Source: Triplophysa rosa (taxonomy: Eukaryota; Chordata; Actinopteri; Cypriniformes; Nemacheilidae). Taken from it: a stretch of 64,000 bases of DNA. Where the stretch lies: positions 7,465,485 to 7,529,484 of the forward strand of contig NC_079893.1 of the NCBI RefSeq assembly GCF_024868665.1. Direction: 5' to 3'. Under the pieces are notes generated by a model. That model worked only from the letters and a program-made list of their open reading frames with translations. It did not search any database and had not been told where the DNA came from. Both the position numbers and the translations under genes were made by a program. Below are positions 22,370 through 33,085 of the stretch, piece after piece (positions within the stretch are counted from its first letter, which is position 1; every line of letters starts with the position of its first letter).

Positions 22370-23301
22370 TTTTGTTCCAGTGGTGTAAAGTATTGGAGTA
22401 AATGTACTTAGTTACTGCACTTAAGTATATTTTTGGCTACTTTGTAGTTGTACTGAGTATTAAAGATATTAGCAACTTTTACTCTCTACTTGACTACATT
22501 TTTGAACAAGTATATGTACTATTTACTCCACTACATTTGTAATGACTAATGCAATTACACATTGCATTTCGCCTGGTACCTATCATTCTTTTGCGGCGGT
22601 TTATTTTTGATACAGAAGAATTAATATTGCCATTTACAGGGCATTGAAGGTACTATATCTTGTGGGTTTTGCTCTTACTTACTAAAAATTGTCAACATGG
22701 CTTCTTTATGTGAATACGAGTGCATTATCAATTAGGGTTAGGATAGGGTTATCAATGTCAATCGCTGGTGGTTTATATGTGAAATGAGGACATGACAGCA
22801 GCTGATGATGAGGCCAAAACCAGTATGTCCAGTTCAAAAAGGCTTTGACTTTTTAATTTGACTTAACATTATTTTATGTATCTGTTATATTCAAGAAACC
22901 TTTTGAAAGAGTTTGGTTTATTATGAGCACTTGAACTTAAATGAGACTGTGTTGTAATAGACGTAGGTTATGGTGTCGACCATGATTTGTTGCAATTTTG
23001 AGGTGTTCAGTCTTATTTTGATTTAAGAAAATAAATGCAATTCATCTCCTCATAAATCAACTGTTTCTTGTTTTTCACTGACAAGTCTCTTAAGTGTTGA
23101 GGACTAGTGCTGCTTTGAGCCTATACATTCAGTATGAGTCAAATACTCAAGTACTGTTAAAATCAGATACTCGAAGACTTTTACTGAAGTCGTTTTGGAA
23201 TTGGTGACTTGTAACTTGTAATGGAGTAATTTTCACTGCAAGGTATCTGTACTTTTACTTTAGTATGGTTTTCAGGTACTCTTTACACCACTGTTTTGTT
23301 C
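22370..23301 (+). mobile_element. 916-bp hAT element (CAGTGGTGTAAAGTA family) with perfect TSD
   Basis: TTTTGTTC at 22370-22377 and 23294-23301 brackets 22378-23293. Ends are CAGTGGTGTAAAGTATT and TACTCTTTACACCACTG, with alternating GTACTTNAGTA motifs in the subterminal zones, typical of an abundant fish hAT family. No transposase frame. Confidence 0.93.
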
Positions 23302-23726
23302 TCTTCATCTGTCTGTTGCTGGTGGTGTGATGAAGTTCAGCTGAAGCCCTCAAACCTGGGATGTGGGTGTGCTTGTGTCCCCACCAGGTTTCATAACTAC
23401 CATAACCAACAGGACTACAGGGCCAAATCAAGACTACAAAAATTCAGAGCTTATTAAGAATAAGTAAATAAGACATGAGAAACTATCTTTTTGCTTATGA
23501 ACTTTAGGTTTCAGGTATCACCGTGCCCTGCAAAAACAACCTGGACAAGACAATTTTACAGAATTATATTGGACAAAGGAAACAAGCCATAACTAAAGAC
23601 TACAATATTAGAGGAAGCTGGAGGCGGGGTGTTTGACAGCAAGCAAGCCTAAAGTAGCACCCTAGCAATGCCCTAACAACCACCCAGAACATCACAGAAA
23701 AAACTGCTGCTAAGAAAATGTGACCC
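23302..23726. other. Unassigned noncoding sequence
   Basis: Includes a CACCCTAGCAATGCCCTAAC..ACCACCCAGAACAT run (about 23656-23692), resembling a common cyprinid tandem repeat unit. Confidence 0.45.
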
Positions 23727-23878
23727 ATCCTACACGGTTAAGGCTAGATGGGATACAGCTTCGGCCAAAATCTCGCAAAATCTTATGTTTAGGGTTAGGT
23801 TTGGAGGTAGGATTACTATGTTCATCCAGTGAGATTTTGGCCGTAGCTGTATACCTTCTAGCCACAACCATCCTACAC
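23727..23878. mobile_element. 134-bp MITE with perfect 9-bp TSD (Mutator-like)
   Basis: ATCCTACAC occurs at 23727-23735 and 23870-23878. Between them (23736-23869) the left arm GGTTAAGGCTAGATGGGATA..CGGCCAAAATCTCG is the inverted complement of the right arm CGAGATTTTGGCCGTAGCTG-like sequence ending CTAGCCACAACC (the right arm here begins GTGAGATTTTGGCC). A 9-bp TSD is characteristic of Mutator-like elements. Noncoding. Confidence 0.85.
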
Positions 23879-24832
23879 CCTCTGTGATTATCACAATACT
23901 GCCTTCAGTCTAAGAGTTTTAGTTTTCGTTGGCTGTAGTTGCACTCTGACTCAGCAGGAAAGATGTTCATATGCAAACTGCAATTTTTTCTCTTTAAGAC
24001 TTTGGCTGAGATGAGAAGTTGAAAAATTAGCTTTTGCCAAGTGATGGATTATATGTTTATGTTGGAAAACAGTGGGACTGATCAAATACTGTTTTTGTAA
24101 CGTAAACATGGAAATGAGTTTCGGCTACAAGAATAAATACTTACTGTATATTAATCTCTCCGTTTCTTAAGCATCTTCTGACCTCAAAGATTTAAAATGG
24201 CTGCTAATGCAAATGTCACATCTACTTGCCAAAAGCTTATGCCAGGCTCTCCCACCTCTTTTCTGATAACTTCTCATCTCCTCTCTGATTTTGGCTGCTG
24301 TTTAATAATTCTCTGCAAGGTCTAGAAACACCTGCAGTACGGCCCTTTCGAAAGCATGTATTTGAAAGAAACAGTGTAAAGCAGAGGGACAGGGAGTGTG
24401 GACACAAATGCCACTTAACTTAATTACCACCATCCATGGGAATTCGAAATCCGTGGCCGGAGGCAAATTCTGCGAATCTAAAAGAGGTTTCGCATTTGAG
24501 TCGGTAAAGCAGAGAGGGCTTTCACAGGGAACACATTCAGCATGTCGAAACTAGTTTTTCCCTCAGGGCTCCTAGAGGAACAGAGTGAAACACTTCTACA
24601 CACAAAATGAATAAGATGTTTCAAATGAGTTTCACTCCCTTTTGCGGCATTCAGTGTTTTGCTGGCCGGTACCAAGGGGCTCTTGAGAACACATAAATGT
24701 ACCCATGTCTGTTTCTGTGGTGGTTTGAGACCACAGATGCATGTTTGGCAATCGAACACTCTAATTTTGAGCCTAAAAGCAGCGGTGCTTTCAGGAAGCA
24801 GAAGAGGGTATCTGAGAGCACTCCTCTAACTC

Positions 24833-24876
<44 letters not shown>

Positions 24877-25991
24877 AAAACGGACAGTGAGCCTACAGCC
24901 ACAAATCCATATGTAGGGTCACAGTCTGTCAGCCAAGGTTGAAATTGCAATTAAACAGTAAGTAACAACTAGAATTTCTGTGATTTGTGGGAGGTTTAAA
25001 CTTTAAACTTCATGAAATTTGTGCGATAACCTTGGCAGCCACTCTCTAGACCCTCCTGTGGGACACTCGGAGTTGAACTTAGAATTAGTTTTGAGTCACA
25101 GTTAGTCCACAATTTCTGTGTTAACACACAGGGTACAAAGACTCGAGACGTACCATTTATCAACAAACAAGAAACTGAAAAGTAAAAACCCTGTTTAGTA
25201 AATAACACGGACGAGAAAAGAAATACTGCTGCTCCTTGGGGAAAACATATCAGAGCTGAATATATTCAAAGGCTTGAGAAAACTGAGGTACTGGCGGGAC
25301 AAGAAAATATTAAAGATGAGAACTCGCTTAGATCTCGCAGTTGTTTCTTTTCGAGAGCGATGAGATTTAACATTAAGTAAATGTAAACATTTGCTGAAGT
25401 GTCTCTGATATTTCTCCTGAGAAAAATGTTTCATATGAAATCGTTGAAAATGTTACAAACTGAGCTGAGATGTGCTAAATCTGAAACCAAATCTTGAACT
25501 TTAGATTTCTCATCAGATTTTTCATAAATGACCATTATTTAAGTTATAAAATCTACATTTATTTCTAAATAATATTAACATATTTTAACTATTTCAACTT
25601 CATTTCAATGTGTCTCATCTTTTTCTATTTCCTCTAAGCAATTTAAGAAGAAACATCTGCAACAAAGGTGATATTTAAATAAAACCTTTCAATCAATCAA
25701 ATGTTTTAACTGTCAAAAGTTGCATTTACACTACATGGTTTAAGTGACCTAACGTGACACTTTTCATGGCTGTTTTCTTTCCAGGAGTTTTCTTTTCCAT
25801 GACTCTTTTCAATGGAGCAAAGTTTTGATGCTCAGTAAAAGCAAGCCCCTTTACCCATTGCATATTACTTCATTTTTTACTTCCGTCTACCTTGGATTGT
25901 TGTGTATAGTTTTAAATGCAAATGTCAGATATAGGTCATTTAAAAAAAATGTGTCAGATAAAAAAACAGTGTCAACAAATCAGAATGTAGA
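23879..25991. other. Repeat-poor noncoding block
   Basis: No gene recognised. It contains a compound CA/GA microsatellite (24832-24876). Frames at 24478-24759 and 24651-24950 (minus) and 24697-24942 (plus) overlap each other and the microsatellite. Confidence 0.5.
24832..24876. repeat. CA/GA compound microsatellite
   Basis: About seven CA units followed by about 15 GA units. Confidence 0.95.
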
Positions 25992-26195
25992 CGTTTCATC
26001 AGGCACACACACCTGGTCCAAATTACTTCCGAGCTGTGTTTGGTTATCGGTTTTATTTATATTAATATGAATTTATCTTAATATTTTATTGTATTATAAT
26101 TGTATTAAATTCAATTAAAACCACTCATCAGTTATTGATTCTTTGCAGAGGTCTACCAGAATTTAAGTTTGGGCCACATAACGTCACGTCTATGT
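25992..26195 (+). mobile_element. MITE of the GGCCCAAA-TTAACTTCCGG family, copy 2
   Basis: The left end CCTGGTCCAAATTACTTCCG and the right end CCAGAATTTAAGTTTGGGCC are inverted complements. The segment CAGTTATTGATTCTTTGCAG near the right end matches copy 1 at 18252 in reverse orientation. No clear TSD. Confidence 0.75.
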
Positions 26196-26334
26196 TGTTA
26201 CCGCTGAAACTGTCTATATAAATGCAATATAAATGCAGCGTCAGAGCAGTCTGTTAACCATAAAAGTTTTGTCTTGGCCATGTTTCAGTAATATAAACAT
26301 GCATCCATATTATTATGACACTTGTATGAACTGA

Positions 26335-26379
26335 AACTCCCTTTGGATAAAAGTGCCTGGCAAAAGTATAAATGTAATA
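26335..26379 (+). repeat. L2/SINE-type 3' tail
   Basis: TCCCTTTGGATAAAAGTGCC then AAAAGTATAAATGTAAT: only the tail is recognisable. Confidence 0.55.
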
Positions 26380-27487
26380 GGAAAGATTTCATCTATGCAG
26401 CAGCTTTAATGCAAATAAAAAGCCAGTCAAAGCTTGTGTAAACAGTCCAAGGGTTAAATAAACAAGAAAACAGCCTGAATATAAAAAGATTCTTTAAGAC
26501 TGATTAGTCATTAAAATAACCCACTGACTATTAAACACACTCACAGACTGAAAATGCAATGATGATCTACCTAAAAAACTATTCAGTTAAAGGTCATCTC
26601 AACAGCAGTAGTAGTGCAATTTAAAACTGCATAGAAATAATGGAATAAAAAGATGGTGACATTGTTTGCAATGCAGGATTTCTTTAAACTGACATCCATG
26701 CTGAGCACATTTGCTAAATGTGAGAAATGGAGAGTGAGAAGTTTACTAATGCACGATGCCTCGGTTCTCCTTTGACAATGATTTGATTAAGATACAAGTA
26801 TTAGTATGATAATCCACAGCTACATAATACCTACATCTTAAATCTACATGGGGATAAGCAACAGAGTCTCCATACCGGTCAGACCCTGAGGAATCCAGAG
26901 CGGCAGAACGTAATGAGAAATGCACACAAATGCACGTCCATACGACACATGGACGCATATTAAGATATCCACGTACATATTTCATGAGGAACATGCTGTA
27001 TTTGTCCTCCCCGTGCCCGATAAATGATACATGAGATCTCAGCGCTCGCTAATCAGAGCCCAGGCTTCATACATATTCAAAGCGGCGGATAAATTTACAT
27101 GATCTGGAATCGCAAACAGAACAACGTTGTTGTGTTTAGACACGAGCACTCAGTTGTACACAATTCCCTCACTGTGGTTGTACAGAATGGCAGATAAGAT
27201 CCACAAGTGTAGTTTGGCAGTTAAACCGCCCGTCAAACTGCCGAGAGGATAATCAGATGCCTGAGATGAGGCTGATGAGAGGATCCATTAATCTGCCAGA
27301 GATAGTCATCATGCTGGAGGCTCTATCGCGCTCTCTCTCAGGTTCTCTGCATTTTAACAACCTGACAGAAGTCTATTATTACTCTTGCAGGGACTCAAGT
27401 AAACCCAGTGGTTGCCAATATAAAAGTTGCATAATGGGAAAATTAGACAACATTATAATATGACAACATAACATAAATGTATATATA
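26380..27487. other. Repeat-poor block, candidate conserved noncoding region
   Basis: No transposon end, microsatellite or gene was seen in 26740-27330, which is compositionally complex and contains GATA-type (AGATAAG) and AT-hook/homeodomain-type (ATTAATCTG, GATAAATTTACATG) motifs. The frames here (26746-26994 minus, 27257-27463 plus) lack family resemblance. Function is not inferred. Confidence 0.45.
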
Positions 27488-27922
27488 AATATTTCATCGG
27501 ATGCACGCGTTTGGCCCGAAATTAACTTCCGGTCTGGGTTTGTTGATCTGGCTAGTGGCTAATAATATAACTATTTATATTTTATTTAATTTATATTAAT
27601 ATTACTTAATATTACCATTTTATTGAATAAAAATTGTATTAAACAACTTGTTGAATTTTATTGTATATTAATTTTATAAAGTAAACAATTTGTTGAATGG
27701 GTCATGTAACTGTCACATTTAAGTTTAGCCAAGTAACGGTTCTTCTACTGTTAACCCAAAATAATATACTGGCTAGAAATACTTTTAACTTGATAGCTAA
27801 TGTAATTTACTTGTTATTTCTTTTGCTTGTTTTTAGAAATAATCTGCAGCTACTCTATTCTTTGCGTATGTGCACCGGAAGTTAAGTTTGGGCCACAAAA
27901 GCGTGCATTCGCAGTAATATTT
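27488..27922 (+). mobile_element. MITE of the GGCCCAAA-TTAACTTCCGG family, copy 3
   Basis: The left end GGATGCACGCGTTTGGCCC..TTAACTTCCGG and the right end CCGGAAGTTAAGTTTGGGCC..GCGTGCATTC are inverted complements of about 30 bp. AATATTT flanks both sides (27488-27494, 27916-27922), a plausible 7-bp TSD in AT-rich DNA. The interior is AT-rich and noncoding. Longer than copies 1 and 2. Confidence 0.75.
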
Positions 27923-27961
27923 GTTTATGTTTTTGCTTCGAAGCCATCAGTGTTTCTACAC

Positions 27962-28025
27962 CAGGGGTACGCGGACCCCTAGTGGTCCGTGGCGTAATTG
28001 CAGAAGGTCCGTACCCTTTAAAAAT
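27962..28025 (+). mobile_element. hAT-like terminus fragment
   Basis: CAGGGGTACGCGGACCCCTA then GTGGTCCGTGG has the CAGGGG start and subterminal GGTCC..GGACC palindrome of hAT ends. No matching right end or TSD was located. Confidence 0.45.
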
Positions 28026-28202
28026 GATTTGAGTTATTATCTTGCATTAAGGGTTTGAAATTAACACCCACAAGACGCAGATAAAAATCAACAGAGTCGG
28101 CTATTGCAGTCAAATTAATTGCCAAATTGACTGGTTACTTGTGTTCATAAATTATGTCCACTCACTTTGCAGGGAAGGTTTATGTAAACCAAATCATATG
28201 CA

Positions 28203-28800
28203 GTGTTGGGCAAGTTACTCTGGAAATGTAATTAAATTACTGATTACTGCTTTTAAAAGTATCAAGTTACTGGTCTGATTACTTTATTTCAAAAGTAATT
28301 AGTTACATTACTCGTTACATTACTACCTCCCACCCCTCAAAAACACAAAATAACCTCTTTAGCCTTCTCAAGACTAAACTTTATTGGGAAGTGCATACTC
28401 TACTCTATCTCGTCTTTAATTATTTTAATACATTCTTTCTGCTTATTCCATACTAAAGCCTGTCATACATAATAATAATAATTAAACATTTTTTCATATG
28501 TTAACTAGTATTTCTAAACCTGCATACGCCATAATGTAAAAAGTCTCTCCTTAGCTTCTTATAACTTGTATATCTTAACTAGTGCTTCTGCATATTTCTA
28601 TGATGATTTCTTTGTCATTTAACAAATATAACTGCGTTAGAGCAGCAAAAACTAGTCTGATAAAACATAACATGTTGCTAATAGCAGCCTGGCGCTCAAC
28701 AGTGGAAGTTGATTCATTGCTCTCCGTGCCCGGTTACGTTACTTTCTCCAGAAGTTTAACCATGCTGTACTGCCCTTTCAGGTTGTTTTACACGGGAGAG
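28203..28800 (+). mobile_element. Partial repeat starting CAGTGTTGGGCAAGTTACT
   Basis: The start and the runs of AAAAGTAATTAGTTACATTAC are those of a widespread fish DNA repeat with hAT-like ends. The right end (AGTAACTTGCCCAACACTG expected) is not found, so the copy is truncated and its right boundary is a guess. Confidence 0.5.
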
Positions 28801-29291
28801 AGGGTTTTGCTTACCTCCACATGACAACGCACAACAATGTTCTTGCCTTTGACAGAAATGAACTCAAAATAATGATTGTATTTCCAGCTACAGAACGCAT
28901 ACGTTTATCTCTCCATGATGAGTTTGTTTTCGCTGATAGTACCAAAGATTGTCTTGTGATAGGGAGATGTATGGGTCTGTAATACTTACAATTGGAGCAT
29001 AAAGGCTAACATCGATCACGAGAGGCACCTCAGCCAATCATATCCGGTGTCTAGTCTCCTTGCCTGCGTTCCGTGTGGCGATAGCATTGGCCGTTACGAG
29101 TTTTTAGCTTAAGGTGGCAGGCTTTCCATGGAGTGGCTTTGGTAGTACTTTCCGCGCAGGCGCGTTTCAGTTTAATGACGTCGCGGGTGCGACAACATTA
29201 CCGCGAATATCAACATTATCGCGGTTCTGGGAATGTCAAAAAAGTACTGATGCCAACCAAATTTAATATCGAGTTTAGCTGTAAATGTACT
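28801..29291. other. Unassigned noncoding sequence, locally CpG-rich
   Basis: 29040-29220 is enriched in CpG (TTCCGCGCAGGCGCG, GACGTCGCGGGTGCG). This may be the interior of the preceding element or unrelated DNA. Confidence 0.4.
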
Positions 29292-29468
29292 TTCGTTTGG
29301 GTCAAACTTTATTTTAAGGTGTAGAATATGTACATGTAGAATATGGTCATGCAGAATATGTGCTTTATAAGTGCTTATAAACAGCCAATATGCTAATAAT
29401 AGGCATGCTAACAAGCAACTAGTTAATAGTGAGAATTGGTCCTTATACTAAAGTGTTACCTTTGTTTG
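29292..29468 (+). mobile_element. 161-bp MITE (GGTNAAACTTTATTTTAAGG family) with 8-bp TSD
   Basis: The left end GGTCAAACTTTATTTTAAGG (29300) and the right end ACTAAAGTGTTACC (to 29460) are imperfect inverted complements. The flanks TTCGTTTG (29292-29299) and TTTGTTTG (29461-29468) match at 7 of 8 bases; the mismatch is a C-to-T change at a CpG, consistent with decay of an 8-bp TSD. Confidence 0.75.
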
Positions 29469-29491
29469 ATTTACATCAGATAAATAACATT

Positions 29492-29608
29492 AATATTAGT
29501 CATGGCACGTTAGGGGCATGAGGTAAAAGTTTCCTAGTTCAGATTAAAATGAATATTAGTCATGGCACGTTAGGGGCATGAGGTAAAAGTTTCCAAGTTC
29601 AGATTAAA
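29492..29608. repeat. Two-copy 60-bp tandem duplication
   Basis: AATATTAGTCATGGCACGTT..CAGATTAAA occurs twice with period 60 and one visible mismatch (TTCCTAG versus TTCCAAG). Confidence 0.95.
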
Positions 29609-29954
29609 CAACCTTAAATGAGTAAATCAGATTTTCAAATAAACACAACACAATTCAGCAAATCATCTGTCTGCGTGTGTAGTAAGAAATTGGGTGTACT
29701 TTAGGACCCAGGAGAAAGAGGCATGACATCTGCGCTCATAACCAGCGCTCATAGCAGAAGAAGCTGAACGGAGTTTCAAACTCATCATATCTCATCATTT
29801 AAAGAAAAATGAATAGAAATGATGGGTCTGTATAAAAAATACGAATTAAACGTGTGTCAGTATATCTAAATTTCCACAAATGTTCACATTTTTGGATTAA
29901 AGTCCTAATTAGTGAAGCACTGTCATCACAAACTCACAGGAGCAGACGTGAATA

Positions 29955-30523
29955 ATTAGTAACATTAACATTTATATAGCGCTTTTCTGGGTACTCAAAG
30001 CGATTTACATGGAAGGCGGAAATCTCCTCAAGAACCACCAATGTGCAGCATCCACCTGGATGATGCGATGGCAGCCATATTGCGCCAGAACGCCCATCAC
30101 ACACCAGCTAATTGGTGGAGAGGAGATAGAGTTATGAAGCCAATTGGTACATATGGGGATGAGTAGGAGGCCATGATGTCTAGAGGTGAATGGGCGAATT
30201 TGGCCAGGATGCCGGGGTTACACACCTACTCCTATTCGAAGGACATCCTGGGATTTTTAATGACCACAGAGAGTCAGGACCTCAGTTTAACGTCTCATCC
30301 GAAGGACGGTGCTTATTGACAGTGTAGTGTTCCCGTCCCTATATTGGGGCACTAGGACCCACACAGACCACACGGTGAGTACCGCCTGCTGGCCTCAATA
30401 ACGCCTCTTCCAGCAGCAACCTAGTTTTCCCAGCAGGTCTCCTATCCAGGTACTGACCAGGCTCAGCCCTGCTTAGCTCCAGTGGGCAACCAGTCTTGGG
30501 CTACAGGGTGATATGGCTGCTGA
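29955..30523 (-). mobile_element. 5S rRNA-derived SINE (SINE3-like), near full length
   Basis: Read on the minus strand, 30523 down to about 30410 resembles 5S rRNA: CCATATCACCCTG, then AGCTAAGCAGGGC (A-box region), TCAGTACCTGGATAGGAGACC (box C; complement at 30436-30448) and GGGAAAACTAGGTTGCTG. The body continues through CCAGCAGGCGGTACTCACCG and CCGTCCTTCGGATGAGACG, and ends near AGCGCTATATAAATGTTAAT, a LINE-like tail. Order matches SINE3 described from zebrafish. Pol III internal-promoter elements are largely intact, so transcription is possible but unproven. Confidence 0.88.
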
Positions 30524-30654
30524 CTAAATAGCTATGTCTCACGTTATTTTGTTCAGAATGTCAATACTCCTGACTCCTGATTTACTCTCTTGACATTAAT
30601 GAACAAAACCCACGTTTCATGTTTGCATCTACGTTATACTCTTGACACCTTTGT
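30524..30654. other. Unassigned short spacer
   Basis: No feature recognised. Confidence 0.4.
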
Positions 30655-30797
30655 TTGATGCTGGACAGGGTTTTTCAAGCCGTAACACTGGTACGGTTTA
30701 ACGGTAATTGAAATATGACGCTGTAATACTAACCGTTGGATGTTATTATCACGGTAAACCATTAGTAATCGTAACCGGTAATCGTTACATCCCTAAT
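30655..30797 (-). mobile_element. Partial DNA repeat ending TAGGGATGTAACGATTACCGG (minus)
   Basis: On the minus strand the end TAGGGATGTAACGATTACCG is followed by GTTACGATTACTAATGGTTT, a recurrent fish repeat terminus. No inverted partner was found, so it is truncated. Confidence 0.5.
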
Positions 30798-32716
30798 ATT
30801 TATTATAGCCTATTGCGCAGCTTCTGACTCAAACATACCCGTCATGCGGCGTCATTTAGATAGGTCGACGTAAGACATCACAGCACCACGAGAGAGAGTC
30901 GACTGCTCTGTTTGCTTTTGAATTGCTCTTGCATGTCAAATGCCAGGTGGCTCTGCGCACCGCCGTATAAAGTCGAACAAGCCTATTTTCATTGAAGCAC
31001 CACGCATTACCATTTTTAAATATAAACTTGCCTTGCCTAAACATCAAACTAATTACATACTTCAGCTTTAAATGATAAAAACAGACAAAAGTAATACTAT
31101 AGAAATAAGTTAATGATTGTTCTCTAGTAAAAATATCAACATTAAATATACTTAATTTAATTTAAATATTTCTGTTTTCAGAGAACACATCATGAATAAA
31201 AATGGTTTTTCTAACCTCATTTTCAAATGGTTCATTCTTGTTTTAAGCATGAATCAAACAAAAGCAAAGAGGCGTTTGCTAAAAACAACAAAAAAGCAAT
31301 TTGCAACCGAGGTAAGGAAAATAAACTTCATTAAATATATTCACTTTTATTTCACACATTTTGCCTCCCAGTTTAATTTATCTTGCTTAGATATTTTTAC
31401 TTGAAAACTATAAAAATACTGATTAGTAAAATGGCTCCTGCAGTGGGAGCCGTGTAATACTATTGCAACATCCATAAAGAGATAAAAAAAGAGGAACAGA
31501 GGGACAAAAAGAGAAAAACAAATTTCATTAGCCCGGTCCGACTGTAGCGCTGCTCCCTCAGTCTCTGTCGTGTCCGCACGGGCCGCCTCAGGCACTGGCA
31601 CAATTGCACATTCATTTGATATCTGAGAGCCGCTTCTTCGAAAATCACTCGCTTCCCAACAAGCTCTCGTCTGTTTCAACCTCAAGACATCATCCACCTG
31701 TGGCATCCATTACGCACGCAAAAATTCGGACAAGTTCGAGCGCCCGGCCTGCGGGAGATTGCTCGCCTCATGATGTATATTTCCCAGAATGCACAGGGTC
31801 ATCTTTAACCACAGCCACAATTTAATGTTTCAATTCCTTTCCAAACCCTTCCAATCTCCACCTTTCCATTCCAGCCTCTCTCCTGCTTTTTTCTGTGTGT
31901 TCTGCTATCTCCCTCAGCACTTTTGTTTTCTGTTGTGTGACTTATATACCTGGGCGTTAGATACAAAGAAAGCCAAGATGGAGAGGAGGCAATAAACAAA
32001 AAGGATAAGATGAGCAAAACGAAAATAAATGGACAAAGAGACAGCACTGAAATTTAGACATTACTCAGATCAGAGTGACAAAAACTAAAGGATGTGGGAT
32101 GAAATTGACCGTTATGATGATTTTGAGAAAGTTCCATAGGAGACCAGAAGAATCACTCACATAAAGGCATGATAATTAAGGCATGTGTAGAGGACCGCTG
32201 CTCTCCCCACATGTGGGCTGCCATGTTTGTGTCTTCTCTTTTCTCTGTGCGGGTCTGATGAAGCTCCCCTGAGCGACTAGTGATGTCTGTTTTTGTGTCA
32301 CAGTGGAAAGAGCTATGTGGGCTTGGAGCAGTGTGACTCTGTGTGTATGTGTGTGCGAGTGTGTGCTCGTCTACACTAATGAAAAGAACAGTGGGGAGCA
32401 GAGTCACTGTAATTATAATTTCATATGATGCTCTGTTGATCAGATTGGATACAGAGGAAGAAAAGGAAGATCCCTAAGCGTTTGTGTGTAAACACACACA
32501 CGGGAAAAACATGCCTTACATGTGTATGCACAAAAGGATGTTGACTACAAGAAAGCTTTGTGAAATTGGGTCGCAATGTCTCACCCTGCTGCATCAGTGG
32601 CCTGGCCATCCATAGGGTAAGAAACATGATCTAAAACGAATGAAATTATTAAAAGAAAGTGATTGTTTTTAGAAATTGTCAAAGAAAGGAGATGCGCTCA
32701 GGAGGTCAAAATAGTG
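30798..32716. other. Repeat-poor block with possible conserved noncoding core
   Basis: No gene recognised. 31430-31800 is GC-richer and complex, beginning with a GGCTCC..GGGAGCC hairpin (31433-31451) and ending with a TTCCCAGAATGCA motif at 31781. The 119-codon minus frame (31347-31706) covers it but has no recognisable domain. Confidence 0.45.
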
Positions 32717-32915
32717 TTAAAGTCGCAGTGTGGGATTTTAAGCGGCCACTAGTGGTGAGTTTAAGAAATTGCAACCAATCTCTCAGTCCTATGCTCACTC
32801 TTCCCTTTCGAAGCACGACGTGACCGCCACAGTACAAAAAGATGTCGTCAGCTGAGACAGCAGATAGTAGCCATTCAAGCAACGATGTTTCTTTACAAAG
32901 GTAAATAAAGAAAAT
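32717..32915 (+). mobile_element. TTAA-type MITE fragment (TTAAAGTCGCAGTGTGGGA)
   Basis: TTAAAGTCGCAGTGTGGGAT, GGCCACTAGTGGTGAG, AATTGCAACCAATCTCTCAG and CACAGTACAAAAAGATGTCG occur in the order known from a recurrent cyprinid repeat. The right terminus is not evident. Confidence 0.6.
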
Positions 32916-33085
32916 ATAGGGTTGGGCCGATAGACGTTGCCAACATCCATTGCCGATGGCTGACAGACATCACGATGTTGAGCCAGCATTGTGATTTCAA
33001 CAAATGTTTCACTTTCATCACATGACTCGCTGCTCTGTGCTGCAAATCATGTTGTAAACAAATATGAACAAGGCTAATGGGCATA

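Noticed and set aside
30410..30523. Possible 5S rRNA gene on the minus strand
   Set aside because: The 5S-like part is diverged from 5S rRNA and continues directly into a SINE body and LINE-like tail, so it is a SINE3 head.
31347..31706. 119-codon minus frame over a GC-richer island
   Set aside because: No recognisable domain or splice-site context; kept only as part of a candidate noncoding element.
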